Part shown: positions 40,269 to 42,621 of the stretch, one piece after another
Layout: the number at the start of each line of letters is the position of its first letter
Position numbering within the stretch: the stretch's first letter is position 1
DNA from: Phycicoccus sp.
Lineage (GTDB): Bacteria > Actinomycetota > Actinomycetes > Actinomycetales > Dermatophilaceae
Assembly: GCA_017993715.1 (NCBI GenBank)
Contig: JAGOME010000038.1
Location: 1 to 42,621 of the forward strand
Length of the DNA stretch: 42,621 nucleotides
Reading direction: 5' to 3'
Translations under genes and position numbers: made by a program
Notes under the pieces: model-generated
Databases searched by the model: none
What the model was told of the DNA's origin: nothing
Seen by the model: only the letters and a program-made list of their open reading frames with translations

Positions 40269-41727
40269 GCCGACCCCACCGGCTCCAGGCAGCGCCGATC
40301 CAGGCGACCCACAGGGCGAGCTCGAGCCAGGGCGCGACGCCTCGACGGAACCCGAGCGTGACCTCCTCGACGCGAGGCGTCAGTCCGCTGACCCGGCCAG
40401 GGACATACGCGCATGCCAGGACAAGCAGTCGAATGCCGTTGAGCCACAGGGCAATCGCACCGGACACGGCCGGCATGGTCCCCCAGATGAGCAGGTCATA
40501 CCAGGGCAGGCTGTAGGGCGCGGCCGCGGCATACGCAAAGGTGAGTCCCCCGATTAACCAGAGCGTCGTGATCCGCAGGTCCGGCGATCGGTCGACGGTC
40601 GGCAGAGGGCGGGTGAGCCGCAGGTATGCCGCCAAGAGCACCACGGCCATGATCGCCGCGCCCCCCAGGATGAGCGTGCGTGTCGTGCCGCTGCCCAGCG
40701 CGGGTCGCAGCGCCTCGAGCACCAACCGCCAGGGCGTGGCCAGACTCACCGACTGCCGCGTCCGCGCCAACTGGTCGTAGGCGTGCCCGTTTGACCAGAG
40801 GTGCAGGGGGACCGCCGCAGCGAGGAACCCGACAGCCAGGCTGACCAGGACCCGCAAGCGGGAGGAAGGTGGCACACCCCGCACCCCATAGACCCAGGCG
40901 ATCGCGAGTCCGGCGACGGCATACGTGAACTTCGTTGAGCCAGCCGCGGCGACCAAGGCGCCCGATGCGGCCACGCGCCCCCACCCGACGCGTGCCCCCA
41001 GGACGAGGACGGCCGCGATGACCAAGGCCGTGGCGACCGTGTCGACGTGAGCGCCGAGGACGGCGATCGACCACACCAGGGGGTTCACGGTCCACACCAA
41101 ATCGACCCGATTCTGTTGCGCGGGAAGGATCGTGATCAGCGCGTGGCGCACCAGGAGCCAGCTGCCCACGATGACTACCTGCCACCACCAGACGACGGCG
41201 CGGATGTCGTCAGCGCCGAGCGCCGCGACGGCCAGTTGGACCAGGGTGATGAACGGTCCATAGACGCTGGGGGTCTCGGTCCACGGCGCCTCCACGCGGC
41301 TGGTCACCGGGTCCGTGCCACCCTGCCAGGCGATCGGGGACTCGGCCCACGGGTTGCCGCCCTCCAGGGCGATCTGCCCGTAGGCCGCGTAATGCACGTG
41401 GTCGGCAGATCCGATGGGCACGCCGAGCAGGGCCACCAGGGCCAGGCCCCACGGCAACCAGGCGGGTATGACGATGCCGCGCTGCCGATGCCAGGCCCAC
41501 GCGAGACCGACGGCGCCGATGCCGTAGCCCGCCCACATGACGCCGGCCACGACCGGGGCAGAGGGAGCCCACGGCACCAGCGCATCGGGCAGCAAGGCGC
41601 GGGGTCCGAGGTCGGGCTGTGCGGCATTCGGCTCGGCCAACGAGAGGGCGGTCAGGGCGACCAAGGCAGCCGACAGCAGGAGACCCGGGCCGGGTCGGGA
41701 CGTCCGCGCGTCAGCGCCCGGGGGCAC
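40216..41727 (-). CDS. MptB-like alpha-1,6-mannosyltransferase
   Basis: 503 aa GT-C membrane protein, about 12 TM helices. The signature segments are SADHVHYAAYGQIALEGGNPWAESP (the acidic D after TM in loop 1), TPSVYGPFITLVQLAVAALG, VWTVNPLVWSIAVLGAHVDTVATAL and STKFTYAVAGLAIAWVYG, as in MptA/MptB polyprenol-phosphomannose transferases that build the lipomannan core. Substrate is inferred. The start is GTG at 41727, overlapping the GT2 gene by 17 nt. Its 3' end overlaps the convergent membrane protein gene by 53 nt. Confidence 0.85.
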   Translation of the reverse strand: MPPGADARTSRPGPGLLLSAALVALTALSLAEPNAAQPDLGPRALLPDALVPWAPSAPVVAGVMWAGYGIGAVGLAWAWHRQRGIVIPAWLPWGLALVALLGVPIGSADHVHYAAYGQIALEGGNPWAESPIAWQGGTDPVTSRVEAPWTETPSVYGPFITLVQLAVAALGADDIRAVVWWWQVVIVGSWLLVRHALITILPAQQNRVDLVWTVNPLVWSIAVLGAHVDTVATALVIAAVLVLGARVGWGRVAASGALVAAAGSTKFTYAVAGLAIAWVYGVRGVPPSSRLRVLVSLAVGFLAAAVPLHLWSNGHAYDQLARTRQSVSLATPWRLVLEALRPALGSGTTRTLILGGAAIMAVVLLAAYLRLTRPLPTVDRSPDLRITTLWLIGGLTFAYAAAAPYSLPWYDLLIWGTMPAVSGAIALWLNGIRLLVLACAYVPGRVSGLTPRVEEVTLGFRRGVAPWLELALWVAWIGAAWSRWGRLRSDEPVATERPPSLRP

Positions 41728-42520
41728 GACGGGCCCTGCGGGCAGCCAGGCTGCCGCTGATCCGGCGGGCCTGGAGGGCCAGCCAAACGTCGCGATACTG
41801 CGCCGCCCGATGGACCTGACCGCGCCAGTCCGACCCGGTGACCCGGTGATGGAGCTCGACGGGGACCTCGGTGACGAGGAGTCCCGCCGCGAGGACGTCG
41901 ACGGTCATCCCGACCTCGACTCCCCAGCCGCGGGCGAGGGGAGTCGCAGCGATCACGGCCTGCGGTGAGAGACACCGCATTCCGGACAGTGGCTGGGCCG
42001 CCTGCCATCCGGTCAGTCGGGCGATGCCCTCGCGTGCGAGCCGCACGACAAAGCCGCGCCCGCCGCCGGCGGTCTTTTGAGGAGGCAGTGTGGCGATGGC
42101 CAGATCGGCGTCGCCGGCCAGGACCGGAGGGAGGAGCACGCCGAGGTTGGCGGCACTGCCCTCGAGATCGCCATCGACGAACAGGACCGGCCCGGGGGCG
42201 CGGCCGTCGACGGCGAGGGCGGCCAGATACTGCAGTCCCGTGGTCAGGGCCGCGGCCTTGCCGGCATTGGTCCCGTGGCGCACGACGACCGCTCCCGCGG
42301 CTCGAGCCACCGCGCTCGTGTCGTCGGTGCTGCCGTCGTCGACGACGAGGACGAGGTCGATGGCAGGGATGGTCTGCAGGGCACGCACCGTGGCCGCGAT
42401 CCGAGCGGCCTCGTCCTTGCAGGGCACGATCGCGGCAACCCCACGGTGGCGCGGTTCGCCGGACTCCGTCTGAGGTGAGACGAGTTCAGGTGGCGCCGGG
42501 TTCGTCGTCGAATCGGGCAT
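41711..42520 (-). CDS. GT2-family glycosyltransferase
   Basis: 269 aa GT-A fold, soluble, with no TM helix. VAAIVPCKDEAARI starts the nucleotide-binding domain, VVDDGSTDDTS carries the first acids, NAGKAAALTTGLQYL follows, and VLFVDGDLEGS gives the DxD-like metal site; the acceptor part includes QPLSGMRCLSPQAV. The pattern recalls glucosyl-3-phosphoglycerate synthase and polyprenyl-phosphate glycosyltransferases. In this operon, just upstream of an MptB-like enzyme, a polyprenyl-phosphate sugar synthase is the best guess. Confidence 0.85.
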   Translation of the reverse strand: MPDSTTNPAPPELVSPQTESGEPRHRGVAAIVPCKDEAARIAATVRALQTIPAIDLVLVVDDGSTDDTSAVARAAGAVVVRHGTNAGKAAALTTGLQYLAALAVDGRAPGPVLFVDGDLEGSAANLGVLLPPVLAGDADLAIATLPPQKTAGGGRGFVVRLAREGIARLTGWQAAQPLSGMRCLSPQAVIAATPLARGWGVEVGMTVDVLAAGLLVTEVPVELHHRVTGSDWRGQVHRAAQYRDVWLALQARRISGSLAARRARRAPGR

Positions 42521-42529
42521 GGCGCGAGA

Positions 42530-42621
42530 TCAGCGCAGCGTGACTTGGCGCGACAGCAACCCCGACCGGGCCCGGCGTTGCTCGGGGGTCAGGGGCGTGT
42601 CGTCGGCAAGCGCGGCGGCAT
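42530..42621 (-). CDS. C-terminal end of an unidentified gene
   Basis: The minus strand is open from the window edge and ends ADDTPLTPEQRRARSGLLSRQVTLR before TGA, 9 nt ahead of the GT2 start. It is probably the upstream member of the GT2/MptB operon. Too short to identify. The window edge cuts through a further ATGCCG motif core. Confidence 0.55.
   Translation of the reverse strand, partial: AAALADDTPLTPEQRRARSGLLSRQVTLR

Larger units (their letters stand above)
1161..41629. repeat. Dispersed over-represented octamer GWATGCCGY (about 67 copies)
   Basis: GAATGCCG on the plus strand starts at 1161, 5234, 5512, 6530, 7620, 10022, 11699, 12218, 13927, 14551, 18182, 18339, 19412, 20889, 21185, 24102, 24259, 27017, 28478, 29400, 30031, 31088, 33900, 34483, 35495, 40431. 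On the minus strand (CGGCATTC) at 1199, 2914, 7887, 8611, 9042, 11495, 15227, 15990, 16315, 17186, 19286, 22290, 24818, 25001, 27806, 30600, 31073, 33986, 34840, 36852, 39733, 41622. The GTATGCCG form starts at 1168, 2794, 15350, 19682, 28548, 33522, 36518, 40624, and as CGGCATAC at 4670, 6812, 10202, 14257, 18569, 26075, 28146, 36960, 37647, 40527, 40917. Position 9 is nearly always C or T. Counts are by hand. Confidence 0.85.

Noticed and set aside
1-42621. tRNA or rRNA genes
   Set aside because: I looked for T-loop-like GGTTCGA/GGTTCAA segments with matching acceptor stems and for rRNA landmarks and found none; GGTTCGC stretches at 11540 and 18040 lack the rest of a cloverleaf.

Overview
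The window is about 70% G+C and gene-dense. It carries families typical of Actinobacteria: an F420-type PPOX-fold protein, MT0933/Rv0909-like antitoxin, DUF4386, DUF1015, MptB/GT87-type mannosyltransferases and a fused indolepyruvate ferredoxin oxidoreductase. I read it as a chromosomal segment of an actinobacterium, most plausibly a Micrococcales member of the Intrasporangiaceae/Dermatophilaceae type; the family-level placement is inference. No rRNA, tRNA, CRISPR array, transposase or prophage gene is visible.

Layout. 1-5.7 kb: TauE/SafE exporter end, thioredoxin, fumarase, MT0933-like protein, PhnB-like protein, small membrane protein, NADH dehydrogenase II. 5.8-11.4 kb: TIGR01777 epimerase, a TetR regulator with two palindromic operators facing a DUF4386 membrane protein, an F420-type protein, DUF1015, and an HTH/PIN toxin-antitoxin-like pair. 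11.5-17.3 kb: the large indolepyruvate oxidoreductase, divergent from a TPR protein, then two coupled alpha/beta hydrolases. 17.3-19.5 kb: vapBC and a GlcD-like FAD oxidase. 19.6-24.0 kb: a tightly packed four-gene unit (signal-less M6 metalloprotease with a Gly/Tyr-rich tail, a core-deleted ATP-grasp-like protein, a complete ATP-grasp ligase, a YqeY fusion) that looks like an undescribed protein- or peptide-modification system. 24.2-31 kb: coiled-coil protein, SRPBCC protein, secreted esterase, sterol-desaturase-like enzyme, SDR, a hydrolase whose nucleophile position is Ala, pirin. 31-36.4 kb: glucose-6-phosphate dehydrogenase, MFS transporter, HAD/PlsC fusion, prephenate dehydratase. 36.7-42.6 kb: envelope glycosylation block (GT87 mannosyltransferase, giant membrane protein, MptB-like transferase, GT2).

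The most striking signal is not a gene. The octamer GAATGCCG (with GTATGCCG as second form; consensus GWATGCCGY) occurs about 67 times by hand count, roughly once per 640 bp, on both strands, in genes and between them. GAATGCCG alone is about 30 times more frequent than base composition predicts. It forces rare codons (AAT, ATT, GCA, TAT) inside genes, and it forms inverted pairs in hairpins, including a perfect 19-bp-arm palindrome between two convergent genes. This is the behaviour of DNA uptake sequences in Neisseria and Pasteurellaceae, or of HIP1 in cyanobacteria; I know of no such element described for Actinobacteria.

Two further patterns: nine genes carry a TANNNT -10 hexamer exactly 6 or 7 nt before the start codon, implying leaderless mRNAs; and two related 60-65 bp inverted-repeat elements (633-697 and 31002-31060) sit between convergent gene pairs 30 kb apart.
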